A stretch of DNA of 64,000 nt from Sarcomyxa edulis (Eukaryota > Basidiomycota > Agaricomycetes > Agaricales > Mycenaceae), in the NCBI GenBank assembly GCA_009761415.1, contig QUOL01000002.1, forward strand, positions 1,364,001 through 1,428,000, in the 5' to 3' direction. The notes under the pieces were generated by a model, which did no database searches, was not told the origin of the DNA, and saw only the letters and a list, made by a program, of their open reading frames with translations. The first letter of the stretch is position 1. The number at the start of each line of letters is the position of its first letter. The position numbers and the translations under genes were made by a program. Positions 1 to 11,246 of this stretch are shown piece after piece.

Positions 1-909
1 CACACTCCCCCACCACCGCAACAACCACCACCACCACGCACACCACCACAAACCCACACCCCCACCCCCACCCACCAGTCCCATTCTACAGCCTCACACG
101 CACACCCGAAGGGTCCTCACTAACGACGGACGCGTCACTCTTAGCGGTCCTCTTCCCGGAGAGTGTGAGGTTTATGGTTATTTGTGGGGGTGGGTTGCCT
201 GGGGATGGGGAGGGGGGTGCGGGTGTGGACGTGGTGGAAGAGGAAGAGGGTGAGGAGGAAGAGGAAGGGGATGGGGAAGTGGAAGAAGAGGAGGGAGTGG
301 ATGGAGAGGAGAACGGGAAAGCTGAGGACGATGATGAGGAGGCTGTAGCTGAGGACGAAGGAGAGGGTGATGAAGCTGAGGGTGATGGTGATGACGAGAG
401 CGATACGACACTCAAGTGTCTCCAGATCGATTTACGGAGGTTTGGGTTAGGTCAGTACAGTATCTCTCTTCTCCTCTTCCCTTTCTCCTTTCCCACTCCC
501 CACCTCCCTTCTCCCCCCCTCCCTACTCCCCTTCCCTCCCCTTCCACTCCCCACCCGTTTTTGTTTTTGTTTTTGCTTCCGTCCTTGTTCTGACTCCCCC
601 CCCCCCACCCCTACAGACAAACACGGCCTCGTCAACCGCTTCTCCCGCGTCCTCGAAGAAAACGGGATCAATCATATGTATAGCTCGACTTTCAAGACTG
701 CTAATCTTTTGGTATGTACGGCTCCTTTTGTTTCTTTTCTTTCCTCCTCCATGATCCGCGTTGTGTTCTTTTCGTTCTTCGCGTTTTGCGCTCCCTCCAC
801 TCCATTCTTTCGCGTTGCGTTCGTTCTCTGACTGATTAGGTCTGTCGGTTGATTCTAGGTGGATAAAAGACACGTCATGCGTGCGCAGGCTCTTCTGAGA
901 GCCTGTTGA
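1..909 (+). CDS. CASTOR-like ACT-domain protein, C-terminal part (5' end outside window)
   Basis: Partial gene. The frame is open from base 3. Exons are <1-450, 617-711 and 859-909 (stop TGA 907-909). Introns 451-616 (very C-rich) and 712-858 have GT...AG ends and phases that agree. The protein contains TPEGSSLTTDASLLAVLFPE and, after the introns, CLQIDLRRFGLDKHGLVNRF, then EENGINHMYSSTFKTANLLV. These resemble the C-terminal ACT module of fungal CASTOR/GATS-type proteins. The animal relatives are arginine sensors for TORC1; whether the fungal protein senses an amino acid is unknown. Between the two conserved blocks, bases about 215-400 encode a Glu/Asp/Gly-rich insert of some 60 residues from GAG/GAA repeats. 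Family assignment is from recognised motifs only and the start is not visible. Confidence 0.72.
220..400 (+). repeat. Purine-rich GAG/GAA low-complexity tract inside an exon
   Basis: An almost pure purine stretch on the + strand made of GAGGAA, GATGAT and GAGGGT units. It is in frame with the flanking ACT-domain exon and encodes the acidic insert. Its reverse complement is a serine/proline-rich open frame that is only a shadow. Confidence 0.8.
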
Positions 910-3339
910 TGCTAAAATGGTCGTCTGGCTGTCTATGCTGATGATCATCTACGACTGACTGGACTGTGTTCCTTCATTCTCTCCGCTCTCCGCTCTCCGC
1001 TCTCCCTATCCCTCCCATCCAGATATCCATATACCTCAACCCCTCAACCCTCCCGACTCGACTCCCGAGGAGCTTGCTTCGCTTCGCTTTCGCTTCTCAG
1101 GATAGGCCGCCGCATATTCGACACTACACTACGCGTTCGCTTCTTCTTGCTTACATGACAACCCTTCCTTCTCCTTCTCCTTCTCCTTCTCCTTCTGCTT
1201 CTCGCGGCCCAGGCCCATCTGACTCGCTCGCTCGCTCTTCCTATATGCTATATGCTTCTCCCTCGAGCGCAACGACCGTGGAACGTGGACAGGATTCGTA
1301 ACATATAACATATGCTTCACGGAAAGGAAAGGAAGGAAGGAAGGAAGGGACACGCATCATATCATTCTATCTCATCTCATCGAACAAAACTCTCATTCAA
1401 TCTGCCCTGCTCCGTCTCTCATCTCCCCTCTTTCTACTCGACCGACATCAAGAACCCACATTCCAATCCCGGCAGGGGGAAAAACTACGCGACGCGACTC
1501 GACTTGACTCGGACCTTCCTTCTCACCGTGCGCACTCACGCTCACACCCATACAAATTCCTTCCTTCCTTCTCTTCCTCCATCCCATCTTCTTGTACTCC
1601 TGATCGATGCTACCCACTTACGCGCCCCGACCGACACCCACGTGACCTTTCATCTTACTCAACACTTCTCACTCTGACTCACTCATTCATTTCATTTCTC
1701 TCACGTCACGCGGGCTTACGATTTGATTGAATCCGTTCTGTTCTGTTCTCAATGTTTTTTCATTCAAAAGTCTACCTAGGTGCCTGCTTATAAGTTCCGT
1801 GATCATCTTTCATCTGCCTTTCCCTCATTCTCATTCTCACCAACTCCCTCCCCGTTCATCAAAAATTGACTGGATACTTGATAATATCTACTTACATCTA
1901 CATCTCCCTAGTCCTAGTCCTAGCCATTCTATATCCCATCCCTTCCCATCTTATTCTCTCTCTTCCATCTCCATCTCCATCTCCAGCTCCATTCACGCAT
2001 CGTCATCGTCATCGTACATAACCCACGCATCCATCTATTTTATCTTCTTGTTGTACTAGTAGCTACGTATACAATAAAACATGTATACCAGTCATTTCGG
2101 TGGCATTAGTCGACTCTGACTCTGACTCTAAAACTTGAATAAGAATAAGAGTTGAACTGGAAGGCGGTGATAAGTGTCTTTTGCGAGCGAGCGAAGCGCT
2201 GGCGTTATCGGGAGGTGTTATATACTCGTGGAAGTGCTGCTTGCAGCAGCGCAAACCTTGCTCGCCGATATTCAGACATTTTTCCCTTTCATGGTCTATC
2301 ATCTCGGACTCGAACTTGGTGAATTTTATGAGGGTTGAGGGCAAATTGAGGGTTAAGACTCAGAGTGGGTGACTTCCCGCAGAGTAGTTTGTACCTCAGT
2401 ATAGTCCAAAACCACTAGAAATCGAGATCTCGCCAGCCCGCCGTCGGGCAAGCAGCATAGTATTGCGAGGGTCTTTCGAGTGGTAAAGAAGGTGTATATT
2501 TTATGATTCTATATGTAGCTTGTCATTTCCAGGCAATCGCAGACCTTAGAATGTCTGAGTTCGCCGCGTGGAATACCAACGGGGTCCTCTCCCGTGAAGG
2601 CAAGAGCACTGAGATATAATTTCTTTGAGTTTGAAACCTGGGTCCATCTCGTCGAGCCGCGACTGACACAAGAGTAAGCCAAACGCGTCAAAAGAAGAAG
2701 ACGAACTTAATCGTAGTCACAGCCAGCTACATAGTCTCAAATATTTTCTTCCTGAACAGGTTCCTTACTTCAATTCGTTCGCGTGCCGTGTAGAACCTTT
2801 GAGTCACCAACCGAGCTCTCGGGGTAAGGTAGATGACTCCCGCTCATTTCTTCGTCTGGAAGACAATGCAATGATCAGTATGATAATTCAAGAGAAAGTC
2901 GACTTTATGAACTTACAGACCGCAAAGTTGCCGATACATATATAATCTGCTGGGCATGAACGAATGGCAGGCTCTGCAGTGTTCAAGTGTTCTGTTGCCC
3001 CTCGTCTTGATACACGTCTCGAAAGTCCAAATACTAGATTGCCAGAGACAATGCAGAGGATCCCTTCTTTGTCGCCGGGTCGACAGCTACTTCAGACGCA
3101 GATTAGCATTGAGTACATCGTTCAATCCATGGTCGACGAAGCGAGGGCCGCGGATTTTCAGTGGTGAAATATTGAAACGTTGACGCGTCGCAGGCGCGCA
3201 CTCGGCGCGTCGATACCGATAAGTGAGTCGCGTCTCGCTGCATGTTCCTGGGTGCATTGAGGTGAGGTCGTTTCCAAAAGAAACTTTGTCGGTCCTATAA
3301 TAAAGTACAGGTAGGTCAGTTCTCGCTATTTATTAAGCC
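910..3339. other. Gene-poor segment with simple repeats
   Basis: I see no supportable gene here. After the ACT gene the + strand is rich in C and T for more than 1 kb. It holds a (TTCTCC)n-like tract at about 1165-1196 and a GGAA-rich stretch at 1321-1349. Open frames are short, start mostly at non-ATG codons and show no recognisable motif. Part is presumably the 3' UTR of the ACT gene. Confidence 0.6.
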
Positions 3340-3906
3340 TCATAAAAAATGACAATAGAACATGATGAAGGCGACGCGTTTCTCTCGCTCCTCGTTGATA
3401 TCAGGTCCCGTAATGCATGTGACTGCGGGAATGACTCTATTGTCGTAGGAGTAGATACCGAAATTTCCATAGGCTTCCGACTGGGTAGGAAACCAAATGT
3501 AGTCGTCTGACAGACTTCCACTATTTTTGAGGTTTGACGAAGGGGAATGCGATGCCGGCTTACTCAAGAGCATTCTATGGCAAGTTGGGGGAGGGACATC
3601 CTGAAGTTGATCGGTCGAGGGCAATTCGATAATAATGTGGGCAAATATGTAGAGACGGCGTACCGTACTTACGATGGCTAAATCAGCGTTGTTCTGAGAC
3701 GACCACCAATATGATGACCATACGAGTAGTCTACACGTCGCGGAAAGTTTTTCGGTGTGAAGCCTGGTATATAAATTCAGTGAGTTGATGACTTCGGGAC
3801 AGAATATTTCGTACTCGTTGTCGGTTCGACCTCCCGAAATCGCGTTGCCCCAAGACCGCGTTGACGATGCTATATTTGCCTCAGGGAATGGACATCTGCA
3901 CCGCAT
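3340..3906 (-). CDS. Doubtful open frame, possible remnant or exon set of an unknown gene
   Basis: A 188-codon frame is open on the minus strand. It carries gene-like stretches such as DDYIWFPTQSEAYGNFGIYS. Two good donor sequences (GTAAGT near 3671, GTAAGC near 3562) and acceptors occur inside it, so it could be a spliced gene, but no splicing choice gives a recognisable protein. I do not recognise the family and cannot exclude a chance frame or a decayed gene. Confidence 0.22.
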   Translation of the reverse strand: MRCRCPFPEANIASSTRSWGNAISGGRTDNEYEIFCPEVINSLNLYTRLHTEKLSATCRLLVWSSYWWSSQNNADLAIVSTVRRLYIFAHIIIELPSTDQLQDVPPPTCHRMLLSKPASHSPSSNLKNSGSLSDDYIWFPTQSEAYGNFGIYSYDNRVIPAVTCITGPDINEEREKRVAFIMFYCHFL

Positions 3907-4903
3907 TGCTGGCTATTCGTAGGAATGGCATGAACGGCGAGTCAATGGTCAAGGGCGCCAAAATACGTTTATAATTGCTTGCCTACGTTCCTCTCTCGAA
4001 AGAATTTTGAGATCATCGATCTCGAGAAGATGAGACGGGGGCGTTGGGGTTGCTGCTTGCGAGATGTTGAACAGTGGATTTTTTCTTCGGGCGGGGTCCG
4101 AGTCGATGGAGAACATAGGTTTGACATCTCATGCATTGTGTTTTCACACATCGATGATCAATGAGTTCCGGCTCCTCGATAGAGTGTATTCAAGTGTATC
4201 GAGGTAGAGTTTGATGACATTTGAAACCGAAGACTTTAAACGTAGATAACGGTTCAACTCATCACAGTACTGGTCCTTGGATGGAATGCGTCAAAAATGC
4301 GTTTAGCAGAGCCTGGTGGACGATTTTGGAAGTTGAATCGTGGGAGATCTTAACGGCAATTGCCGGTTGGTCGAAAAGTGTCCCAATTATGATCCCGGAG
4401 AGAAACCTTGGCAAGCAAGGTAATATAGAGCTCAGGGACTCTCACTTATACTTGTCTAATTGTATACCAGATGTGCCAAGCGAGGTACACCCACACACGC
4501 ACATACGTCGCAGGAGTGTGTACATTATTTTATTTGGGATAGGTCGTAAGTTCGTAAGTGATAGTGGAGGGAAAAAGAGTAGAAGTAGAAAGAGATCCGG
4601 TTGAGATTGAGAGACATTGTGGAGAGAGAGATACAAATACAGTATGTGCAGAGTAAGTACGAACATGACGGATCATGACGAAAGGAAGAGAAGAGAAAAG
4701 AACAGAATAGAACCCGAATGATAGGGTATAAGTAAAAGAGAAAGAGGAAAAATTCGAAGCCGGCGTCAGAGACGATGCTCGATGGCTAATTTTGTGTCGC
4801 ACGGAGGTTACAGCAGCCGATGATCATGATGGACCATGGTGAATCCTTCGTTGGCCGGAACCCCAGATGAGATGCTTCTGTTACTGGTGCCGATGCAATG
4901 CAA
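3907..4903. other. Intergenic, no gene seen
   Basis: Only short open frames with non-ATG starts and no motif. The stretch 4550-4760 is purine-rich on the + strand and probably lies in the 3' region of the minus-strand gene that ends at 4904. Confidence 0.5.
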
Positions 4904-6635
4904 CTAGATCTCGACACCCAAACCCAAACGGAGAGTTGCCTTTTGGTACCATCCATCGAGAGGTGAGATGACATCCGCGTCTTCCTCTTCCTCCTCCTCG
5001 TCATCATCATCATCATCGAAAAGTCGGCAAGAAGGTCGTGTCTGTGCGAAGCTCGAGTCGGGGGCCCGCATGAGTTCAGCCAACAACGAGTCGCTCATTG
5101 GCATCGGTTCGCACAAATCAATATCATCACCGAACTCTTCCCAAAACAACCTGTTAGCCTCGTCTTCATTGCCGATAGCACAAACCGGGGCGCAAGGGCC
5201 GAAAACTAGTGGAGAGTCTGGAGGGGTATTGTAGAGATAATCATAATCGTAGTCCTCATCTTCGTTGACCGTGCCAGTGACGTCCACGTATAGAGTCGGC
5301 GCTTGTTTTTGTTTTTGTTGTTGTTGACATTTCCCCCATGATTTCTTGAAGTACTTTGCGAAATCCGACGGCTCGTTGATGTACTTTATCTTTGAGATCC
5401 TTTTGTGGTCGTAAGCAAAGAGAGTGGCGCAGTCTTGGATGGTCAAGCGGTTCTCATCGATGGACGAGGGACTATCTGGTAAGGTGATGGTGATGTGGGG
5501 TGCAGCCCAGGGGCAGGTGGATGAATGGACGATGATGGTGTCGGAGGATAGTTCGATGGCGTTCAGGACGGGCTACGAGGGAGGGTATATTCGTCAGTGT
5601 GAATTTGGGATACTGGTAAAGTATGTTACCTCTGCGGCATCGATATAACGAAACGGTTTATCCACTCTGCTTGAGAATTCTATCAAGTCCCATCGTTCGC
5701 GGAATGAGTATGCGAAGCTGCTCGCAACTATAGCCTGGAGAGTGGGTTTGGTTAAATGATGACTCGAGCTCTCGGAAGGAAAATCGCTTGCCATATATTT
5801 TATCATATGCTTCTGAAGAGCACTGACCACCGAGGTCACTACGAAACGCTCGTCCGATGTTTTCTTGATCTGGTAATATAGATAGTGATATCAATATATA
5901 AATGTCTCCGAGAGATCATGGATGAACGTACCCAGCGACGAAATTTCGAGGGACTGAATACGGGAAAGGGAAGGGTAGGATCTACCCAGGTTGTAGCCAC
6001 TGTTTGATATGCAGGGTTGATGAACGATTTCGTCGGGGGCATGAGGTAGGACGGGTCTTGGTCTGGAAGACAGAGTTCGGGGAATACAGACTCTACTGGT
6101 GAGACAATGATGTCTGGCACAGACAAAGACATGATCCAAGGAGATATGCTATTAGAATCGTAGCTCGAGAATGTGAACGTAAGTTCCTGGAGAGAAAAAA
6201 AAGAATTGATTTTGTTGGAGATGAACGGCGGCATAAAGAGGCAAAAGTCACTCACGTCGTCATCATCATCTATCACAACCTGCTGTATAGCAAACTCCGG
6301 TAGGCCATCTGAACTGTCGAGCTCCGAGTTCTTGAAGATAGGAATAAAGAAATGAGTATGGTATGGAACAACAAAGATATGCCGCTGACCGGGTTCGAGA
6401 AACATTCTTTGTAGGCATCAGGCTCCATGATGAACGAGTAAGTCCTGCAGAGCTTCGGACGTGTAGTGATTTGGGGCCACATATTCTGCTGGCTTTGTCC
6501 TATTACATCCTCGAGGCCGCTCGTGCTACTTGAGCTCGGGTGTGGCACAGCGGTGCAGATCACGTCAGACTTGAGAGTGTTGTCTTTGATAGCAATGGAA
6601 GTCGAAAGAGAATGCGGAACAGTGTGGAACGTCAT
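4904..6635 (-). CDS. Orphan protein, 494 aa, acidic low-complexity C-terminal part
   Basis: Five exons splice cleanly: 6635-6390, 6330-6256, 6186-5932, 5869-5630 and 5572-4904. Introns are 59, 69, 62 and 57 nt, all phase 0. The ATG at 6635-6633 is the first after in-frame stops and gives MTFHTVPHSLSTS. The protein has an Asp run (VVIDDDDD) near residue 105, a short Gln/Lys-rich stretch (QQQQKQKQ), and a run of Asp then Glu near the C-terminus. It ends with KATLRLGLGVEI. No signal peptide, membrane segment or known domain is visible. The regular exon structure supports a real gene. I do not recognise it, and it may be lineage-specific. Confidence 0.7.
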
Positions 6636-7221
6636 GTTTAATACGATTGACTCTTGATTAGTGTTGAAGATTGAGGGCAATTTCGATGTTCGAGCCACCA
6701 ATGAAGTCCGATCTGAAAGACCGGAAGCCAGTCGTTGTAAGCTAGACTGATAGAGAAATGATATGTGAGACGATATACCAATGTGCTATGAGCTTGAGAC
6801 TTGATAGGCTTGAGCCAAAAATCGAGTGTCGAAATATTGGGTTCGAGTGGTCAAAGCAAAATGTGGTTGGAAACAGACCAAGGAAAGGAGGAGGAGGCTA
6901 AATAGGTTTGGTAGCGTGGCCTTTCGGGACAGATGGTCGAAAATCCCGGCTTTAATGTCTAGTTTTCTCTACCTTTCTCTCGAAATTCCTGTCAAAAAGC
7001 TGTGCCCACTTACCCAAAGTAGTAATTCAGAAAACGAACATGGTGGAGCGGAAACAAACAACCAATTTGCAAATGGGTTTTAGGATGGATCGTTAGTTTG
7101 GTCTCGGCGGCCAGACGGCATTGGAATTTGCAGACATGCCGAAAAGGACTCCGCACGCAGAGAGAACGAGTGGATTTGTAATCTGATAAGATTGTAAAAT
7201 CCCATAGATAAGATAAAATGT
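6636..7221. other. Intergenic between two minus-strand genes
   Basis: Holds the upstream region of the orphan gene and the 3' flank of the SDR gene. No conserved coding signal is seen. Confidence 0.5.
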
Positions 7222-8898
7222 TTAAAACACCTCGTATTTATATTTAGTTTTTCTTGCTCGATACTTCCCCGGGGACCGTTCCTTCCTCTGGTCGTCGTCC
7301 AGATACTTTGACAAACCCTTCCATAGCGTAGTCAGCTCCCGAAATCTTAGCGGAGTGGATATCTCAGTATTCCGTATAGGCATATGAAATGGAAGTGCAC
7401 GCACCCATTGAACAAAATCTCGAGCGAAACTAGGTAATATAGGAAGATAGGGCACAAATTGGGTGTAGAACGGCATGAAAAGTACACGGGAATGACGTTC
7501 GTCTAATGCAGCTATGATCCTCTTGACAACGGTGACCGGTTGCAAAGAAGGAGTGAAGAATTTGTAGAACGAAGAAGTGTTTGCTGGGAGAGATGGAAGA
7601 CGTGAAAAGAGTGGGGTTTGGATGTGTCCGGGAACGATGAGAGTGGTTCGGATTGAGGGACACTTATACCGATTGTCCAGCTCATACCGGAGAGACTCAT
7701 GCAGAGAGACGGTGGCAGCCTTGGATGCGCAATAGTCACCTGTTGACTACTTAGCTTCGATAACATATCGAGGTATCTGTTATACTCACTCATTTGTGCA
7801 GATCCCACCATTCCCATGATAGAAGACATAGTGATCTGTAGTTTTCATTTAGAACGCCTATAATTTGTATGTCCAGCATATTGAGAGCTCACGATGTGGC
7901 CCGCTTTTCGTTTAATCATGTCGGGTAGGAACGCTTTTAATGTCCAAAAGTGGGCCAAAGTATTGACGTCGAATGTCCTGGCACAAAGAAATTAGTCAAC
8001 ATGAAGTACATGTCGACAAGCATGTTTATTACTGCTTGATATCCTCTGGCGTCAAATCGAGGAGGAGTTTGCCTTGCACAACGCCTGCGTTGTTTATCAA
8101 GACTGTCGGGTGTCCTATCTAGAAATGAATGCCACCGTCTGAAAAGAGTCTAGCATGAATGTGTCTGAGAGGTTGCATACCTCCTCGATTATCGTCTTCG
8201 AGACGGCTTCGACTTCTTCCCATTTGGAGACGTCGCATTTGTAGTATGTAACATTGTCTAGATGCATGTCGATCTATGAGTGGCCTCAATATAAAGATAT
8301 GAAGCACCTACAGTTCTCGGTGACGATGGGATTGACGTCGAGTACCACGACGCTCACGTTCCTGACGGCCAAGGTGTTTGCTAGGAGCTCGCCTACACCG
8401 GAGGAACCTACGGCGGACACAGGGATGATCATTCAGTCTCCTGAGTACATTTGATGGATCTATTGACTCACCGCCAGTGAGGACTACAATTTGTTCACCC
8501 CAATCGAAAGGTCCTGGTCCAAACAAGAGACTTCCTTGGTTTCGGTATAGTCTCGAATACCACTGTACGAACCCTACCAGTATCTTCAGCGAAAAAACAG
8601 GCCACCATAGGTGAAAAACACTCACAAAAGAGGGAGATGGCGATGTAGTATATAGCCGACATGATGATGATTGGGTCCGTCATCTTTGCACCCTGAAAAA
8701 TATAGAAGACGGGGATGAAGAACACGAAGAAAGGACCTATACGAAATGACACCGTCAAAATGCGACCTATAGATCAAGATACGACTTCTTACTGAACGCA
8801 GTATGCGCCAGGACCTTTACGAAGAGGTCGATGTCGAGAGTGTCGAATATGGGTGAAGCATCGGCCTCGGTATAGGTGGGTTCCTGTTCTTGATTCAT
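7222..8898 (-). CDS. Membrane-anchored short-chain dehydrogenase/reductase (SDR16C / retinol-dehydrogenase-like), 408 aa
   Basis: Nine exons: 8898-8793, 8736-8626, 8573-8472, 8407-8312, 8257-8181, 8118-8033, 7977-7893, 7835-7790 and 7739-7222; every intron phase agrees. Residues about 37-70 are hydrophobic (PFFVFFIPVFYIF, then IIIMSAIYYIAISLFW), which predicts an N-terminal membrane anchor. The NAD(P)-binding motif TGGSSGVG lies at residues 105-112 and NNAG at 173-176. The catalytic Ser is in SSIMG (about 225-226), and YCASK gives Tyr239 and Lys243. The sequence IVPGHIQTPLF follows. This is the classical SDR catalytic set. Members of this membrane group act on lipids, retinoids or sterols; the substrate here cannot be told. 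It is divergent from the PP2C gene with about 280 nt between the starts. Confidence 0.9.
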
Positions 8899-9175
8899 CG
8901 TAGAAAAAAAGAGGTTAGTTGGAAGTAAAAAGACAAGGAATGCGTTGGCAGATTTGAAGAAAACGAAAAGGCGCAGCCTGTGTAGTTGAGGAAGGGATGA
9001 TGAATGATCTGATGTGAAACCGAGGCGCGACCAAATCCGTATACGCGTCGACCGTCTTACTCCCGGTCTCGACCATCCTGCTCGAATTCTCCTAGCCAGC
9101 GAGCAGCAAGTATATTCCCCTATGAGACTTTGTATATCACCATTCTAATCCGTTCGTTGCAGGTTGCAGGTTGGA

Positions 9176-11054
9176 ATGCTACGACGCGCCTGGAAACCAA
9201 CCGCTGCCGCTGCAGTCATTCTTTTGCCTTCCTACTACGTTTATAGGTCCTGGCAGGAGAAGGAAGAGTTTTTTGACCTCAACGTCCGAATAAGAGGACC
9301 AGACGGTAAACCAGAGATGACTCCACGAACTCTGCCTCTACTTCCGATGAAACAGCTGGAAGCTCGTCTTCGGGAGCATGCGACATTTCAATCTAATCCT
9401 AGACCGGGCGGGCTCATTTGGAAGCATACCACGGCTGCCTTGGCATCCAACGACCCTATAGAGGATGCGAACTCGCATGCAATCATACAGAGAGACCCAA
9501 CAGACCCCTCAGCTCCTGGCGATCTACTTTTCTTCACCGTGTTCGATGGGCATGGAGGCTTCCACACCTCACAGCTTTTATCCAAGATACTTATCAATGC
9601 TGTTGTCCTTGAGCTTTCATCTCTCGTCAAAGGCACCTCCGCCCCACCGAAGTCAAGCTTTTTCCAGAGCATGAAGTCTACCATCTGGTCTCCTACCCCC
9701 ACGTCTTCCCAGTCTGCACCAGTAGAGTAAGACTTTCACGTCGTTCGCATTCTCATTTTCTGATTGATTCGTGATCAAACAGTGGGGATCCACGATGCGT
9801 CTCCCTTGCAATACAACAAGCATTTGCGAAGCTGGACTCGGAGCTTATCAATGCGCCTCTTCGTGTCCTTGCTAATAGTCTTGATGAAAATGCCCGAAAG
9901 ACGAAAACTATTCCTGACCTCAGTCAACATCCAATGGCTCTAGCCACGATGCTCCCGGCTATCTCAGGTGCGTTCCATGTACGACTGGCTGTGTGTCCGT
10001 GTGTTGAACTCTGAGGTTGTCAAAGGTAGCTGCGCCTTAATGGCGGTTCTGGACACTGCTCATCGTGACTTATACGTCGCGTGCACTGGCGATAGCCGTG
10101 CTGTAGCGGGTATATGGGAGGAATCTACTGACGGCGGAGACGGTAAATGGAAGGTCGAAGTCCTCAGCGAAGACCAGACCGGTCGTAACCCTAATGAACT
10201 TAAACGGTGGGCTAGCCTGGTCACCCTGGGCCAATACAAATGCTAACACCCTCCTTATTGCAGGATACAATCCGAACATCCTGCAGATGAAGCACCAAAT
10301 GTCATCCGGGAAGGTCGTATTCTTGGTGGTTTAGAGCCATCTAGGGCCTTTGGCGATGCTCGTTACAAATGGCCCGCTGCAGTCCAGGACACGTGAGTCC
10401 TGCTCCTCCAAAGTGACCATGAGGTTCAATACTCAAAACTCGTGCCACTCAAAACGGATTTTCTCTTCCTCGGTAAGTCTGAGCCAGGCATTTATGGTCG
10501 GGAACGGCAGACCCATGAGACCTCCTCCAAGAAGCTTCAAAACACCACCCTACGTTATTGCACGGCCTGTTGTGACGCACCGAAAGCTCTCATTCCTTCC
10601 CTCTTCCTCTTCTGATGTTGACCCTGACTCTACCGACTCGAAATCCACCCTTCGCTTCATCGTCCTCGCGACGGACGGTCTTTGGGACGAACTGTCCTCC
10701 GAAGAAGTCGTTAGTCTAGTCGGCGGCCATCTCTCCGGGCTGAAAGGCACCATTCCAAAATCCAAACTTGCTGATCTTGTCCCCACAACATCAGGATCTA
10801 TGGGTGTAGACGGCAAGAACATAAAGAAGTTCAACAAGGAAGCGGGTTCGTGGGCGTTCCTCGACGAGAACCTTAGTGCACATTTGATCAGGAATGCCTT
10901 TGGAGGTGGCGACGAGAGATCACTCCGCAAACGACTAAGCATCCCTGCGCCTCTGTCCAGGCGGTACAGAGACGACGTCACAGTGACTGTCGTATGGTGG
11001 GAGGATGGGCGAGAAGACGGGGCCAAAATCACTTCAGTCAAATCGAAGTTGTAG
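9176..11054 (+). CDS. Mitochondrial PP2C-family protein phosphatase (Ptc5 / pyruvate dehydrogenase phosphatase-like), 540 aa
   Basis: Five exons: 9176-9726, 9783-9967, 10026-10206, 10264-10392 and 10478-11054. The ATG at 9176 is chosen because it starts MLRRAWKPTAAAAVILLPSY, a basic then hydrophobic leader that fits mitochondrial targeting with a membrane anchor. PP2C metal-binding motifs appear in order: EDA (about residue 100), FDGHGG (about 123-128), GSCALMAV, CTGDSRAV (about 267), FGDARYKWP, LATDGLWDE (about 414) and DDVTV (about 514). TPPYVIARPVVTHRKL is typical of the Ptc5/PDP branch. These Mg/Mn-dependent Ser/Thr phosphatases dephosphorylate pyruvate dehydrogenase E1 alpha; the substrate here is inferred. 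Intron 4 was placed at 10393-10477 because other choices break the frame. Confidence 0.87.
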
Positions 11055-11246
11055 AAACAAATGGCAAACATCTTGCATTACAAAATGATGATTGTGTATT
11101 ATCTTCTGCTGCTATAGATACTCAAAAGCACACTGCGTTTGGGAAATAAGCAGGGGATAACCGAGAAAGCCAAAAAAAATGGTATATGCATATGCACCAC
11201 CGTCCGATATTTAGACATTAACGTTATGACGGGAAGGAGTGCGAAA

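Noticed and set aside
86..415. Minus-strand Ser/Pro-rich open frame of 109 codons
   Set aside because: It is the reverse complement of the GAG/GAA repeat in the ACT-domain exon, whose + frame carries conserved motifs and splices correctly.
7655..7690. Apparent 25-nt intron in the SDR after SLR (GTATGAG...ATAAG)
   Set aside because: Too short, and reading through gives the continuous SLRYELDNRYKCPSIRTTL typical of the family.
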